NCBI GenBank assembly: GCA_002790835.1
Contig: PFVX01000072.1
Span: forward strand, 219 to 32,772
DNA length: 32,554 nucleotides
Reading direction: 5' to 3'
Source: a bacterium CG_4_9_14_3_um_filter_65_15
GTDB taxonomy: Bacteria; Krumholzibacteriota; Krumholzibacteriia; LZORAL124-64-63
In this document: in pieces, positions 17,429 through 25,785 of the stretch
Numbering within the stretch: position 1 is the stretch's first letter
How the letters are laid out: every line of letters begins with the position of its first letter
Program-made: the position numbers and the translations under genes
Notes under the pieces: generated by a model
Seen by the model: the letters and a program-made list of their open reading frames with translations, nothing else
The model's database searches: none
Told to the model about the DNA's origin: nothing

Positions 17429-18556
17429 ATGACCAAGTCCTCCCGTTTGATGGCGGCCTTCTTGGCGGCCGTGCTCCTGAGTTGGAGTCTCTGTGCCCTA
17501 GCCGATGCCCCGGCCGGGTATTACGACACCGTTGACCTGGCCAGCACGGCCACCTGCCGCGTGACCCTGCATGCCGTGATCGACCATCACACGGTTTATC
17601 CCTACACCTCGTCGTCCACCGATACGTGGAACATCCTCGAAAGCGCCGATGAGGATCCCCTGGTCAGCGCCAACATCCTCGACGTGTACAAGAACCACTC
17701 CTACGTGAAGATCGGGGGCGGTGTCGGTCCCTACAACCGCGAGCACTCCTGGCCCAAAAGCTACGGCTTCTCGTCGGAGAGTTGGGTGCCCTACACCGAT
17801 TGCCACCACCTGATGCTATGCGACTCCAGCTACAACTCCTCGCGGGGCAACAAGCCTTTCGACGATTGTCTCTCCGGGTGCACGAGCCGCCCGGCCGACA
17901 CCTACAACGGGGAGAGCGGGACCAACCTCTACGACACCGACAGCTGGGAGGTCTGGCAGGGGCGCAAGGGCGACGTGGCGCGGGCCATGTTCTACATGGA
18001 CGTGCGTTACGAGGGCGACGCCTCCAGCGAGCCGGACCTGGTCCTGACCGACAACCAGGCGCTGATCCAGGTGACCGACGGGGGAGTGGCCTACATGGGG
18101 CTGACTCCCGCGCTGCTGGAGTGGCACCTGGATGATCCGGTGGACGCCAGGGAGATGCTCCGCAACGATGTGGTCTATTCCTACCAGGGCAACCGGAACC
18201 CCTTCGTCGACCACCCCGAGTGGGCGGATTACCTGTTCGGCAGCGGCGTGATTTCGGGAGTGGGGGACGCCCCGCCGGCCATGGTGGCCATCGACCGCAT
18301 CGCCCCCAACCCCTTCAACCCCTCCACGACCGTGGAGTATTCCGTGCGGAACCCGGGCCATGTGGTGGTGCGCATCTACGATCTGACCGGCAAGGTCGTC
18401 TGTACCCTCGTGGATGAGAACAAGGACGCCCGCGACTACCAGGTCCGCTGGGACGGGCGGGACGACTCCGGACAGGTGGTGTCCAGCGCCACCTATCTTT
18501 GCCGGATCCAGGCCGGTTCCGCAGCGGCCATGTCCAAATTGACCCTCTTGAAATAG
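17429..18556 (+). CDS. secreted endonuclease I family nuclease with C-terminal sorting-type domain
   Basis: A 375-aa exported nuclease. A signal peptide (about 1-25, core LMAAFLAAVLLSWSLCALA) leads to the endonuclease I (EndA/NucM) domain. It carries NREHSWPKS at 103-111 and DCHHL at 124-128. NSSRGNKPF follows at 136-144, the metal and phosphate site of the family, and RNPFVDHPEW lies near 255. It should cleave DNA or RNA outside the cytoplasm, possibly for nutrient release. The last ~85 residues form a separate FlgD-like beta-domain: NPFNPST at 294-300, then VRIYDLTGKVV, WDGRDDSGQ and a terminal KLTLLK. Such tails mark type IX-like secretion or surface attachment in FCB-related bacteria. Several cysteines (125, 131, 147, 151) may form disulfides. 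It has its own promoter and terminator. Function is well supported; the secretion route is inferred. Confidence 0.9.
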   Translation: MTKSSRLMAAFLAAVLLSWSLCALADAPAGYYDTVDLASTATCRVTLHAVIDHHTVYPYTSSSTDTWNILESADEDPLVSANILDVYKNHSYVKIGGGVGPYNREHSWPKSYGFSSESWVPYTDCHHLMLCDSSYNSSRGNKPFDDCLSGCTSRPADTYNGESGTNLYDTDSWEVWQGRKGDVARAMFYMDVRYEGDASSEPDLVLTDNQALIQVTDGGVAYMGLTPALLEWHLDDPVDAREMLRNDVVYSYQGNRNPFVDHPEWADYLFGSGVISGVGDAPPAMVAIDRIAPNPFNPSTTVEYSVRNPGHVVVRIYDLTGKVVCTLVDENKDARDYQVRWDGRDDSGQVVSSATYLCRIQAGSAAAMSKLTLLK

Positions 18557-18604
18557 GGGCCTTTCGGAGTTAGTTCGCCATTTCAAGTGGTTGGGAGCAT
18601 TCGG

Positions 18605-18632
18605 GCTCCCCGGTAATCCGGGGAGCTTTTTT
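18605..18632 (+). terminator. rho-independent terminator after the endonuclease gene
   Basis: A perfect 9-bp stem (GCTCCCCGG / CCGGGGAGC) with a 4-nt TAAT loop is followed by six Ts (18627-18632). Confidence 0.9.
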
Positions 18633-18658
18633 CCTGCACGGAAAGCTAATGATAAAAT
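18630..18658 (+). promoter_or_regulatory. candidate promoter for the porin-like gene
   Basis: TAAAAT (18653-18658) lies 17 nt after TTTCCT (18630-18635), a poor -35 that overlaps the upstream terminator T-run. The segment is the start of an AT-rich patch (about 18645-18695), the most AT-rich in the 232-nt gap before the porin gene. Confidence 0.35.
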
Positions 18659-18669
18659 CAAATCATTTG
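18659..18669. promoter_or_regulatory. operator-like palindrome CAAATCATTTG
   Basis: A perfect 5-1-5 palindrome lies immediately after the candidate -10 of the porin gene, where transcription would begin. This is a typical position for a repressor site. The binding protein is unknown. Confidence 0.3.
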
Positions 18670-18788
18670 TGGAAAATTTTTGTTTACAAGTCGCCTTTCG
18701 GGTCCCACCCTTTGCTCTCGAACCGGCCGCCGGAGGATTTTAATCGGAGTTCCGGTCGGCGCACTGTCTTGACGAAAAGGAGATCGTT

Positions 18789-20006
18789 TTGAAGTGGATT
18801 AAGTGCTTACTTCTGGTGGTCGTGATGATCACGACCTTTGCGGCCTATGCCGCTGCCGGCTGTGACGCCAATGCCGACCGTGGGGATTTCACCATCACGG
18901 CCCAGTCCCGGTATCGTTTGGAAATGGATGGACGGAGCTTCATTCCCGACGCCAACTCCGACTGGATGCAGTACATGCGCACCCGCGTCGGTATCAAGGC
19001 CCACGCCAGCGAGAATGCCGGCCTGTTCGTCCAGTTCCAGGATTCCCGTATCCTGGGCGACAATCCGGGCACCGAGTTCTTCAACAACAACACCATGGAA
19101 GAGACCGGCATCCACCAGGCCTACCTGTGGTACAAGCCCTGTGATATGGGCTGGGTCAAGGCCGGACGCATGTCCGTGTCCATGCACAACGAGCGCCTGG
19201 TCGGCAAGTACGACTGGGACAACACCGGCCGTACCGAGGAAGGCATCATGTTCGGCCACAAGCTGGGCGACAACGTCGGCTTCACGGCGGCTGTCTGGCA
19301 GTTGGAAGAGAACAACTTCGACGACGTAGAGACCGGCGACCGTCTGATGGACCCCATGTTCTACGTCTTCAACCTCAACTTCTCCGAGCAGCAGTTCGAC
19401 CTGTTCGCCTACCTGTGGAAGGACGAGTACTTGGCGAACGCCAAGCTGTGGACCTTCGGTGTCTACAGCCAGCGGACCTTCGCCGACACCTGGTTCTACG
19501 ACGCCATGTTCGCCCTGCAAACCGGCAGCGACGACGTCGTCGATTACAGCGGTATGCTGATCAACGCCGAAATCGGTGACGAGTTCGCCAACGGGTTCAA
19601 GGTGTCGGCCCTGGTCGACTACACCACCGGTGACGATCCCGAGACCGTTGACGAGGTCGAAACGTTCAACAACCTGCTGTACTCCGGGCACAAGTGGAAC
19701 GGCTACATGGACTACTTCGTCGGTGGCCTGAGCTACGGCCTGATGGACTTCGCCATCAAGTTGTACTACCCGCTGGAGAAGGGCTGGTCCCTTAGCGGCA
19801 CCGGTCACTCCTTCTCCACCGCCGAGGACTATGACACCGCTGACGGTACATCCTCCTCGATCGGCACGGAGTTCGACTTCGGCGTGCGCAAGACCGACGG
19901 TCCCTTCGCCGTGCAGGCCGGCCTGGGCATCTTCTCGCCCAACAGCGACTGGTCCGACGGTGACAGCGGTACCTGGGGCTATGTCCAGGGTACCGTGAAC
20001 TACTAG
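18789..20006 (+). CDS. porin-like outer-membrane beta-barrel protein
   Basis: A 405-aa exported protein. The start is TTG 18789, supported by AAAGGAG (18776-18782) at 6-nt spacing and by the signal peptide that follows directly (MKWIKCLLLVVVMITTFAAY; cleavage near AYAAAG). The mature protein has many short amphipathic strands rich in Tyr, Trp, Gly and Asp (for example LFVQFQDSRIL and AYLWYKP, later YMDYFVGGLSYGL). It ends in an aromatic residue (GTVNY), as expected for a barrel recognised by BamA. The overall look resembles alginate-export-type or FCB porins of 14-18 strands. The substrate is unknown. Codon use is strongly biased to C-ending codons (AAC, TAC, TTC, GAC), suggesting high expression. 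It is flanked by its own terminators. Confidence 0.82.
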   Translation: MKWIKCLLLVVVMITTFAAYAAAGCDANADRGDFTITAQSRYRLEMDGRSFIPDANSDWMQYMRTRVGIKAHASENAGLFVQFQDSRILGDNPGTEFFNNNTMEETGIHQAYLWYKPCDMGWVKAGRMSVSMHNERLVGKYDWDNTGRTEEGIMFGHKLGDNVGFTAAVWQLEENNFDDVETGDRLMDPMFYVFNLNFSEQQFDLFAYLWKDEYLANAKLWTFGVYSQRTFADTWFYDAMFALQTGSDDVVDYSGMLINAEIGDEFANGFKVSALVDYTTGDDPETVDEVETFNNLLYSGHKWNGYMDYFVGGLSYGLMDFAIKLYYPLEKGWSLSGTGHSFSTAEDYDTADGTSSSIGTEFDFGVRKTDGPFAVQAGLGIFSPNSDWSDGDSGTWGYVQGTVNY

Positions 20007-20025
20007 TCGCGGCCCTGCCGCAACC

Positions 20026-20059
20026 AAAAGCCCCCGACATCGTGTGCCGGGGGCTTTTT
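20026..20059 (+). terminator. rho-independent terminator after the porin-like gene
   Basis: AAAAGCCCCCG pairs with CGGGGGCTTTT; an inner mismatched extension closes a short loop and five Ts follow. It lies 20 nt after the stop codon. Confidence 0.9.
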
Positions 20060-20146
20060 GCGTCCAGGAGGTGGCGGTGGGATCGTTAAGATGGAGAGAA
20101 TCAATATCATCAAAGAAAAAAAGATGCAACAAATGTCGCCGTGACC

Positions 20147-20176
20147 TTGCGGCGCACCCGCGCCTTCACCTAGTAT
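20147..20176 (+). promoter_or_regulatory. candidate promoter of dnaG-rpoD
   Basis: TTGCGG (20147-20152), an 18-nt spacer and TAGTAT (20171-20176) lie 60 nt before the dnaG ATG and downstream of the porin terminator. Confidence 0.5.
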
Positions 20177-20236
20177 ATAAGATTCCGGTAGTTCGCCCTG
20201 AACCGACACCAACGGCAGACCCGGGTCGAGTCGAAC

Positions 20237-22051
20237 ATGGCACCAGTTTTTTCGCCGGACATCATCGCCCGTGTCAAGGATGAGACCGACATTGTCGAGA
20301 TCGTCCGGGGACAGGTGAGCCTCAAAGCCGCCGGTGCCGTCTACAAGGGCCTGTGCCCCTTCCACAAGGAAAAAACCCCCAGCTTCATCGTGACCCCCGC
20401 CCGGGCCCGCTACCACTGCTTCGGCTGTGGCGCCGGCGGCGACGTCTTTTCCTTCATGATGGAGACCGAGGGGGTCACCTTCCCCGAGGCGGTGGAAATC
20501 CTGGCCCGGCCCCTGGACATCGATTTGTCGGATTGGCTGCGTGAGGACGAGAACGAGGGCGAGCGCCGCGCCTTCTTCCGCGCCAACGGGGTCGCCGCGG
20601 ACGTCTGGAAGGAGGCCCTCTGGGACGACCCCGCCGGACGTCAGGCCCGCACCTACCTGACCGGCAGGGGTTTTTCCGAGAAGGTCTTGCGGGAATTCAG
20701 CGTGGGCTGGGCCCCGGCCAGTTCCCCCTGGCTGCAGCGCAAGCTGGCGGCGGCCGGAGTCGACGAGGATCTGGCCCAGCAGGCGGATCTGATGCGCACC
20801 GGTAACGGGGGGGAGCTGTTTGCCTATTTCCGCAGCAGGGTTATATTCCCCATCAAGTCCATTTCCCGGCAAGTGACCGGGTTCGGGGGGAGGGTGCTCG
20901 GCGACGGCGAACCGAAGTACCTGAATTCGGCCGACAGTCCGTTCTTCAGCAAAGGCAATCTCCTTTACGGTTTCGATTATTCCCGCATGGCCGTGGCCCG
21001 GGAAAAGGCCGCCATTCTTGTCGAGGGATATCTGGACCTGATGGCCTTGGTGCAGGCTGGCTTCAACAACGTGGTGGCCACCTGCGGAACGGCCTTCACG
21101 CCCGGCCAGGCTCGGTTGATCCGCAGGGGTGCGCCGGCCGTTTACCTGCTGTTCGACGGCGACAAGGCCGGACGCAAGGCGGCGGTCCGCTCGGCGGATA
21201 TCGCTCTGCGTGAGGGCCTGGAGCCCCGGATCGCCTCCTTGCCCATGGGCCAGGATCCCGCCGACGTGGTCATGGCCGCGGGCCGGGAGGGAATCGCCGA
21301 CGTGCTGAAGGACGCTCCCGGCTATGTGGAATACCTGCGGAGGCTGGCCGAGCCGAAGTGGGACGACCGGACGGTCAAGGAACGGGCCGTCAAGCAGATC
21401 CTGGCGACGGTGGGCGGGATTGCCGACCCCCTGCGCCGGGAATATGTGCTCCAGGAGACGGCGGAGATTTTCGGCCTGGGGATCGATCTGCTGAGATCCA
21501 TGGTCGAAGCCGCCGCAGCGGCCGAACCGAAGAAAGGTGTGCGGCCCGCACAGCAGGCCGCTACGGCCGGAAAGAACAGGGATGCCGGCGGGAAGTTGGC
21601 CCTGGAAGCGCCGACCCGGCGGGCCCGGACCCGGGTCAAGCCTCTGGCCCGGATCAACGCCACCGGGATCGAGGCCGACCTGTTCGCCCACATCCTGATG
21701 GATGCCTCGGGCAGGGCTGCTGCAGCTTTCCTGAAGGCCCAGGGGGATCTGGAATTCGCCTCTCCCTGTGCCGGCACGCTGGCTTGCGAGATCGCCGAAT
21801 GGAGGGTGGCCCACCCCGCAGGGGCGGGCGGATCCCTGCGGGAATTCGTCCTGCAGCGTTGGAACCTGGTCGGCGACAACGATTACCGGGCCTTTGTGAC
21901 GGGCCTGCTGGATAGGCCGGAGCTGCCGGCGAACACGGATTTCGCCCAGGTGGCCCGGGATTGTCTGCAACGTCTCCAGCGCGCAAGACGGCAGCCCGCC
22001 CTGCGCGCGAACCTCACTGAAACCTCGGGGGTCGGACCAGAAGATGGATAA
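20237..22051 (+). CDS. dnaG: DNA primase
   Basis: A 604-aa primase that makes RNA primers at the replication fork in partnership with the DnaB helicase. The N-terminal zinc-binding domain has Cys40, His43, Cys61 and Cys64 ([11 protein letters not shown] and CFGCGAGGD). The catalytic core follows, with the TOPRIM motif [10 protein letters not shown] (Glu263 and Asp267) and [11 protein letters not shown] near residue 305. A variable, Ala/Arg-rich linker (about 430-475) leads to the C-terminal helicase-interaction region, which is poorly conserved as usual. Length is normal (about 580-620). The ribosome site before ATG 20237 is weak. Its stop overlaps the rpoD start by 8 nt. Confidence 0.96.
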   Translation: MAPVFSPDIIARVKDETDIVEIVRGQVSLKAAGAVYKGLCPFHKEKTPSFIVTPARARYHCFGCGAGGDVFSFMMETEGVTFPEAVEILARPLDIDLSDWLREDENEGERRAFFRANGVAADVWKEALWDDPAGRQARTYLTGRGFSEKVLREFSVGWAPASSPWLQRKLAAAGVDEDLAQQADLMRTGNGGELFAYFRSRVIFPIKSISRQVTGFGGRVLGDGEPKYLNSADSPFFSKGNLLYGFDYSRMAVAREKAAILVEGYLDLMALVQAGFNNVVATCGTAFTPGQARLIRRGAPAVYLLFDGDKAGRKAAVRSADIALREGLEPRIASLPMGQDPADVVMAAGREGIADVLKDAPGYVEYLRRLAEPKWDDRTVKERAVKQILATVGGIADPLRREYVLQETAEIFGLGIDLLRSMVEAAAAAEPKKGVRPAQQAATAGKNRDAGGKLALEAPTRRARTRVKPLARINATGIEADLFAHILMDASGRAAAAFLKAQGDLEFASPCAGTLACEIAEWRVAHPAGAGGSLREFVLQRWNLVGDNDYRAFVTGLLDRPELPANTDFAQVARDCLQRLQRARRQPALRANLTETSGVGPEDG

Positions 22052-23765
22052 GGAACAGTTCGAAACCATTATCGAGAAGATCCGCAAGGTTGCCACCGCC
22101 AAGGGCGGGTACATCCTGCACGAGGAAATCAACGATCTGGTCGTCGACGGCGTGGATGTCGACGCCTTCGACCGGATCTACGAGAAGCTGGGCGAGCTCC
22201 AGATCGACTACTACGACAGCGAGGATGAAGCGCGGAAGCGGATGTTCCGCCGCAAGAGCAAGGAAAAGAAGAAAGCCGCCGCCGCCCGCAAGGTGGTGCG
22301 CACCAACGTCAAGTACGACGACCCGGTCCGCATGTATCTGCGCGAGATGGGCCGGGTGCCCCTGCTGACCCGCCAGGGTGAGGTCAATCTGGCCCGGCGC
22401 ATGGAGGACGGCCGTATCGCCATCATCCATGCGACGTTGCGCTGCCGTCACGCGCTGAACGAACTGCGCCAGACCGCCAACCAGCTCCAGAACGAGGCCG
22501 TCCATGTGGACGAGGTGATCCAGCAGGACACCAGCACCTGGAACGTTCACCTTTCGGCCAAGAGCGAGGCCAAGCGGATCCTGCGCTGTCTGGACCAGAT
22601 CGAGAAGATGCAGGCGGAGATCGTCATTGCGCGCCGCGAACTGGGCTCCTGCCGCAAGCCCACTCGGGTCACCGTCCTGACCAAGATGATCGAATCGCGG
22701 GACCAGAAGATCCTGGACAGTTTCATGGACCTGAAATTGGCCCCCAACCAGGTGGAACAACTCGCCAACAAGCTGTTGCTGATCCACGGCAAGGTGTCGG
22801 ATCTGCAGGACCGCATGGCCCAGGCCGAGGAGGCCGTGGGGATGCCGTTTTCCGAGATGGCCCCGGCGATGAAGACCGCAGCCAAGGGCTCCGACGGCGC
22901 CGAAGCCATCCACGAAGCCCACCGGGTGATCAAGAACCTCCGCAAGCGCTTGGCCGAGATCGAGCGGGAGATCGGTTTGCCCTGTGAAGATCTGCACCGC
23001 ATCGGCACCGAGATCACCCTGGGCAAGCAGATGGTCGACACGGCTCAGCGCGAGATGATCGAGGCGAACGTGCGGCTGGTGATTTCCATCGCCAAGCGCT
23101 ACACCAACCGCGGTCTGGAATTCCTCGATCTTATTCAGGAGGGCAACAGCGGCCTGATGCGGGCGGTGGAGAAGTTCGACTACCGCAAGGGGTACAAGTT
23201 CTCCACCTACGCGACCTGGTGGATCCGCCAGGCGATCACCCGCGCCATCGCCGACCAGGCCCGGACCATCCGCGTGCCGGTGCATATGATCGAGGCCATC
23301 AACAAGGTCAAACGGGCCCAGCGCCAACTTCTCCAGGAGCTGGGGCGCGACCCCAAGGCCGAGGAAGTCGCCGCTTTCCTGGAAATGCCCCTGGAAAAGG
23401 TCCAGGGCGTGCTGCAGGCCAGCATGGAGCCGGTGAGCTTCGACCAGCCCATCGGCGAGGACGAGGACAGCAATCTGGGCGATTTCATCGAGGACGAGGG
23501 TGCGCCCTCACCGGCCCGGCAAGCGGCACACAGCATGCTCAAGGACCAGATGCAACGCGTTCTGAGCACCTTGACCCGCCGCGAGGAAAAGGTGATCCGC
23601 CTGCGCTTCGGCCTGGGCGACGGGACGCCCCGGACCCTCGAGGAAGTCGGCACCATTTTCAAGGTCACGCGCGAACGTGTGCGGCAGATCGAGGCCAAGG
23701 CTTTGCGTAAGCTTCGCCACCCCAGCCGCTCACGCAAGCTCAAGGGCTACGGGGAAATGGTCTAA
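22044..23765 (+). CDS. rpoD: RNA polymerase primary sigma factor RpoD
   Basis: A 573-aa housekeeping sigma factor. Region 1.1 is recognisable (about 15-60, [20 protein letters not shown]), which marks a group 1 sigma. Region 1.2 carries [11 protein letters not shown] and is followed by a non-conserved helical insert (about 130-320). Region 2 has [14 protein letters not shown], then the [17 protein letters not shown] block and [13 protein letters not shown], which binds the -10 element. Region 3 follows. Region 4 has the helix-turn-helix [17 protein letters not shown] (from residue 541), which reads the -35. The start lies inside the dnaG 3' end, so translation is likely coupled. This is the dnaG-rpoD part of the macromolecular-synthesis operon; rpsU is absent. 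A strong hairpin follows the stop. Confidence 0.97.
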   Translation: MDKEQFETIIEKIRKVATAKGGYILHEEINDLVVDGVDVDAFDRIYEKLGELQIDYYDSEDEARKRMFRRKSKEKKKAAAARKVVRTNVKYDDPVRMYLREMGRVPLLTRQGEVNLARRMEDGRIAIIHATLRCRHALNELRQTANQLQNEAVHVDEVIQQDTSTWNVHLSAKSEAKRILRCLDQIEKMQAEIVIARRELGSCRKPTRVTVLTKMIESRDQKILDSFMDLKLAPNQVEQLANKLLLIHGKVSDLQDRMAQAEEAVGMPFSEMAPAMKTAAKGSDGAEAIHEAHRVIKNLRKRLAEIEREIGLPCEDLHRIGTEITLGKQMVDTAQREMIEANVRLVISIAKRYTNRGLEFLDLIQEGNSGLMRAVEKFDYRKGYKFSTYATWWIRQAITRAIADQARTIRVPVHMIEAINKVKRAQRQLLQELGRDPKAEEVAAFLEMPLEKVQGVLQASMEPVSFDQPIGEDEDSNLGDFIEDEGAPSPARQAAHSMLKDQMQRVLSTLTRREEKVIRLRFGLGDGTPRTLEEVGTIFKVTRERVRQIEAKALRKLRHPSRSRKLKGYGEMV

Positions 23766-23793
23766 CCGTAACCGGGTAGCGGTTGCGGCTTTG
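23766..23793 (+). terminator. hairpin directly after rpoD
   Basis: CCGTAACCG pairs with CGGTTGCGG (9 bp, one U-G) around a GGTAG loop, starting on the base after the rpoD stop. Only three Ts follow, so it is either a weak terminator or a 3'-end stabiliser. Confidence 0.55.
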
Positions 23794-23796
23794 GGA

Positions 23797-23825
23797 TTGA
23801 CCGGAAGTGGCGGATTGATTATCTT
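23797..23825 (+). promoter_or_regulatory. promoter of the two-tRNA unit
   Basis: TTGACC (23797-23802), a 17-nt spacer and TATCTT (23820-23825) place transcription start about 9 nt before the first tRNA, as expected for a stable-RNA promoter. Confidence 0.6.
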
Positions 23826-23840
23826 GCCTTCCCGGTTTGA

Positions 23841-23917
23841 GGGCCTATAGCTCAGATGGTTAGAGCAGCCGGCTCATAACCGGCCGGTCCCTGGTTCAAG
23901 TCCAGGTGGGCCCACCA
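23841..23917 (+). tRNA. tRNA with anticodon CAT, probably tRNA-Ile2 (lysidine-type)
   Basis: A 77-nt cloverleaf with encoded CCA, D-loop AGCTCAGATGGTTAGAGC, anticodon loop CTCATAA (CAT at 23875-23877) and T-loop GTTCAAGTC. CAT occurs in initiator Met, elongator Met and Ile2. The 5' GGGCCTA acceptor is fully paired with the 3' strand at position 1, which argues against initiator Met. The C4-G69 and C5-G68 pairs are those that TilS uses to tell Ile2 from elongator Met in E. coli, and discriminator A73 fits Ile2. Elongator Met remains possible. Confidence 0.85.
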
Positions 23918-23980
23918 GTTGTCGGCCCGAGACCGAACGGGCCCCAGCGCACCGGAACCCTGCGGCAAGATGATGCCGGG

Positions 23981-24057
23981 GGGCGATTAGCTCAGCTGGC
24001 TAGAGCGCTCGCCTCACACGCGAGAGGTCACTGGTTCGAGTCCAGTATCGCCCACCA
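23981..24057 (+). tRNA. tRNA-Val (anticodon CAC)
   Basis: A 77-nt cloverleaf with GGGCGAT acceptor paired to ATCGCCC and encoded CCA. The anticodon stem is CTCGC/GCGAG with loop CTCACAC (CAC at 24015-24017), and the T-arm has GTTCGAGTC. It lies 63 nt after the first tRNA, most likely in the same transcript. Confidence 0.95.
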
Positions 24058-24154
24058 TCATCTATCCGGTCGGTTCCGTGAGGTGTCGGTCCGAGGGGGA
24101 GAGGCGGGTTTGATTGCCCTGCAGTTCTCCGGCAGATCAGACGAGTGATCCGGG

Positions 24155-24178
24155 AAAGGGCGTTTCGGCGCCCTTTTT
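24155..24178 (+). terminator. rho-independent terminator after the tRNAs
   Basis: AAAGGGCG pairs with CGCCCTTT around a 6-nt loop and is followed by further Ts (T-run 24174-24178). It ends the tRNA transcript about 100 nt past tRNA-Val and 80 nt before the zinc-ribbon gene. Confidence 0.85.
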
Positions 24179-24258
24179 CTGTGCCTTTCGGCGGTCCTTG
24201 GCTGTACCGGGGCGCGGTCGCGTGATATGGTTCCGGAAAGCCCAAGCAGGAGGCGGGG

Positions 24259-24972
24259 ATGGAACCGGAAATCCTCATTGATGCGTTGGTGCAACTGGCC
24301 GGACTCGAAGGGGAAATGGCTGTGTGCCGCGCGCGTTTGACGCAGAGCGAGCGCATGACCGAGCGCCTTCTGGGCCTGGACCGGGAGTATGCCGCCGATA
24401 CGGCGACCGCCGACCGGCACCGCAGCCAAGCCCAGGTGCGCCAGCATTCCGCCGAGATCGACCTGGCGGCGGCCGAGGAAAGCCTGGCCCGCAAGCGTCG
24501 GCAGCTTGACGCGGCGACCGATGCCCGCAGTGTCGCGGCCCTGGAGCGGGAAATCAGCGGGATCATCGCCCGCCAGGAGGAGCTTCTGGAGGAAGCTTGC
24601 CGGTTGCTCGACCAGGAAAGCGCCAGCAAAAAGGAATCGGCGCAAGCGTGTGAAGACCAGCTCGTTCAGGAACGCAAGGCGGCCACACGGTTGCAGCGAA
24701 TCGCAGTGGAGCGGGATCAGGCGACCGCGGCCCTGCCGGAAATCGCCGCCGAAGTCCAGCGCCTGGCCGATATCCTGCCGGGGACGATCAGCCGCCATCT
24801 GAAGCGGTTGTGGGACCGCGGCGAGGTGGGTGTGGTGTACGGACAAGACGGGGCATGTACCGGGTGCGGAGCTCGGCTGACCCCCCAACAGGACCAGGCC
24901 GTCCAGCACGGGCGCGAAGTGGTGCGTTGCGCATCCTGCGCCCGCTTCGTCGTTCACCGGCCCTGGCGGTGA
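24259..24972 (+). CDS. coiled-coil C4 zinc-ribbon protein
   Basis: A 237-aa cytoplasmic protein. A long, charged helical coiled coil (about 10-170) precedes a C4 zinc ribbon made of CTGC (Cys200, Cys203) and CASC (Cys224, Cys227). This is the architecture of the zf-RING_7/DUF164 family. The family often lies beside RNase HI in Actinobacteria and other phyla; its biochemical function is not settled, and a nucleic-acid or nucleotide role is usually proposed. ATG 24259 has a very good AGGAGG site (24248-24253) 5 nt upstream. RNase HI follows after 50 nt and RNase P RNA after that, so the context points to RNA metabolism. No catalytic motif is visible. Confidence 0.85.
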   Translation: MEPEILIDALVQLAGLEGEMAVCRARLTQSERMTERLLGLDREYAADTATADRHRSQAQVRQHSAEIDLAAAEESLARKRRQLDAATDARSVAALEREISGIIARQEELLEEACRLLDQESASKKESAQACEDQLVQERKAATRLQRIAVERDQATAALPEIAAEVQRLADILPGTISRHLKRLWDRGEVGVVYGQDGACTGCGARLTPQQDQAVQHGREVVRCASCARFVVHRPWR

Positions 24973-25022
24973 ACCCAGGCGATGGCGCGGCCGAAGCGAC
25001 CCAGCAAAACGGGAGAGGCAAC

Positions 25023-25724
25023 ATGGTGACCAAGCAACCGGAAACCTTGACGGACTTGCTCAAGACCCTGGAGCGCAGCACGGATCTGCGTTCCCTGGCC
25101 CGTGATTGCGGCCTGTCGGTGCGTGAGCTCAGGCGGCGGCTGTCCATCTGGCGCCGCACCATGAGCGATACCGATGCACCCCCGGAAAAGGCCGTCGCCA
25201 AGAAAACTCCCCGCAGCAAAACCCCCCGCACCAAGGGCGAGGGGGCCAACGATCTCGAAGCGGTTCTCGCCCTAGTTCCGGCCGCCGACCTGCCGGCCAA
25301 CCCCTTGCCAGCCAAGGGGTCCGACATTCTGGAGATCTTCACCGACGGCGCCAGTCGCGGGAATCCCGGTCCGGCTTCAATCGGTATCCTCTTTCGCCAA
25401 AAGGACGGTCCCGATCTGGCCGCCCACTGCGAGGCCATCGGCATGACCACCAACAACATGGCCGAATATCAGGCCGTGGTCAGCGCCCTGGAGCATTGCC
25501 GGCGGTGGGGGGTTGAGCGCGTCCACCTGTTCATGGACAGCGAATTGATCGTTCGTCAGCTCAGCGGCGCCTACCGGGTCAAGAGCCCCGACTTGCGCCC
25601 CCTCTACCAGCAGGTGGTCTTTTTGACCCGCCAGCTCAAGGGATTCAAGGTGACCCATGTCAAACGGGCCCTCAATTCCGCCGCCGACGCCCTGGCCAAC
25701 CACGCTCTGGACCGCAAGGGCTGA
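25023..25724 (+). CDS. ribonuclease HI family protein with N-terminal helical extension
   Basis: A 233-aa protein. The C-terminal RNase H fold (about 100-232) removes RNA from RNA-DNA hybrids. All four catalytic acids are in place: Asp108 (TDGASRGNPGP), Glu148 (NNMAEYQAV), Asp172 (MDSELIVRQL) and Asp222 (SAADALAN). The type is that of the short bacterial RNase HI group (YpeP/Rv2228c-like), which lacks the E. coli basic protrusion. The first 95 residues hold a small helical segment with SLARDCGLSVRELRRRLSIW, which looks like a helix-turn-helix, and a Lys/Pro-rich linker. That extension is not part of the RNase H fold and could bind nucleic acid. ATG 25023 has GGGAGAGG (25011-25018) upstream. 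The longer open frame overlaps the zinc-ribbon gene and is rejected. Confidence 0.9.
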   Translation: MVTKQPETLTDLLKTLERSTDLRSLARDCGLSVRELRRRLSIWRRTMSDTDAPPEKAVAKKTPRSKTPRTKGEGANDLEAVLALVPAADLPANPLPAKGSDILEIFTDGASRGNPGPASIGILFRQKDGPDLAAHCEAIGMTTNNMAEYQAVVSALEHCRRWGVERVHLFMDSELIVRQLSGAYRVKSPDLRPLYQQVVFLTRQLKGFKVTHVKRALNSAADALANHALDRKG

Positions 25725-25751
25725 ACGGACGCTTCCCTGCGCAGTTTTTGC

Positions 25752-25780
25752 GGGACATCAGCCTGATTCGGGTATATCAT
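25752..25780 (+). promoter_or_regulatory. promoter of RNase P RNA
   Basis: GGGACA (25752-25757, 4 of 6), a 17-nt spacer and TATCAT (25775-25780, 5 of 6) end 6 nt before the first paired base of the RNA, the expected distance to the transcription start. Confidence 0.65.
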
Positions 25781-25785
25781 GGGGT

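Noticed and set aside
20091-20144. 17-codon ATG-to-TGA mini-ORF upstream of dnaG
   Set aside because: No ribosome site at proper distance, and it lies upstream of the likely dnaG promoter, so it is unlikely to be a leader peptide.
20077-20283. 68-codon frame starting at GTG with an AGGAGG at 5-nt spacing between the porin terminator and dnaG
   Set aside because: It overlaps the dnaG promoter and about 47 nt of dnaG coding sequence, and the translation shows no domain beyond a chance CxxC. The ribosome-site match alone is not enough.
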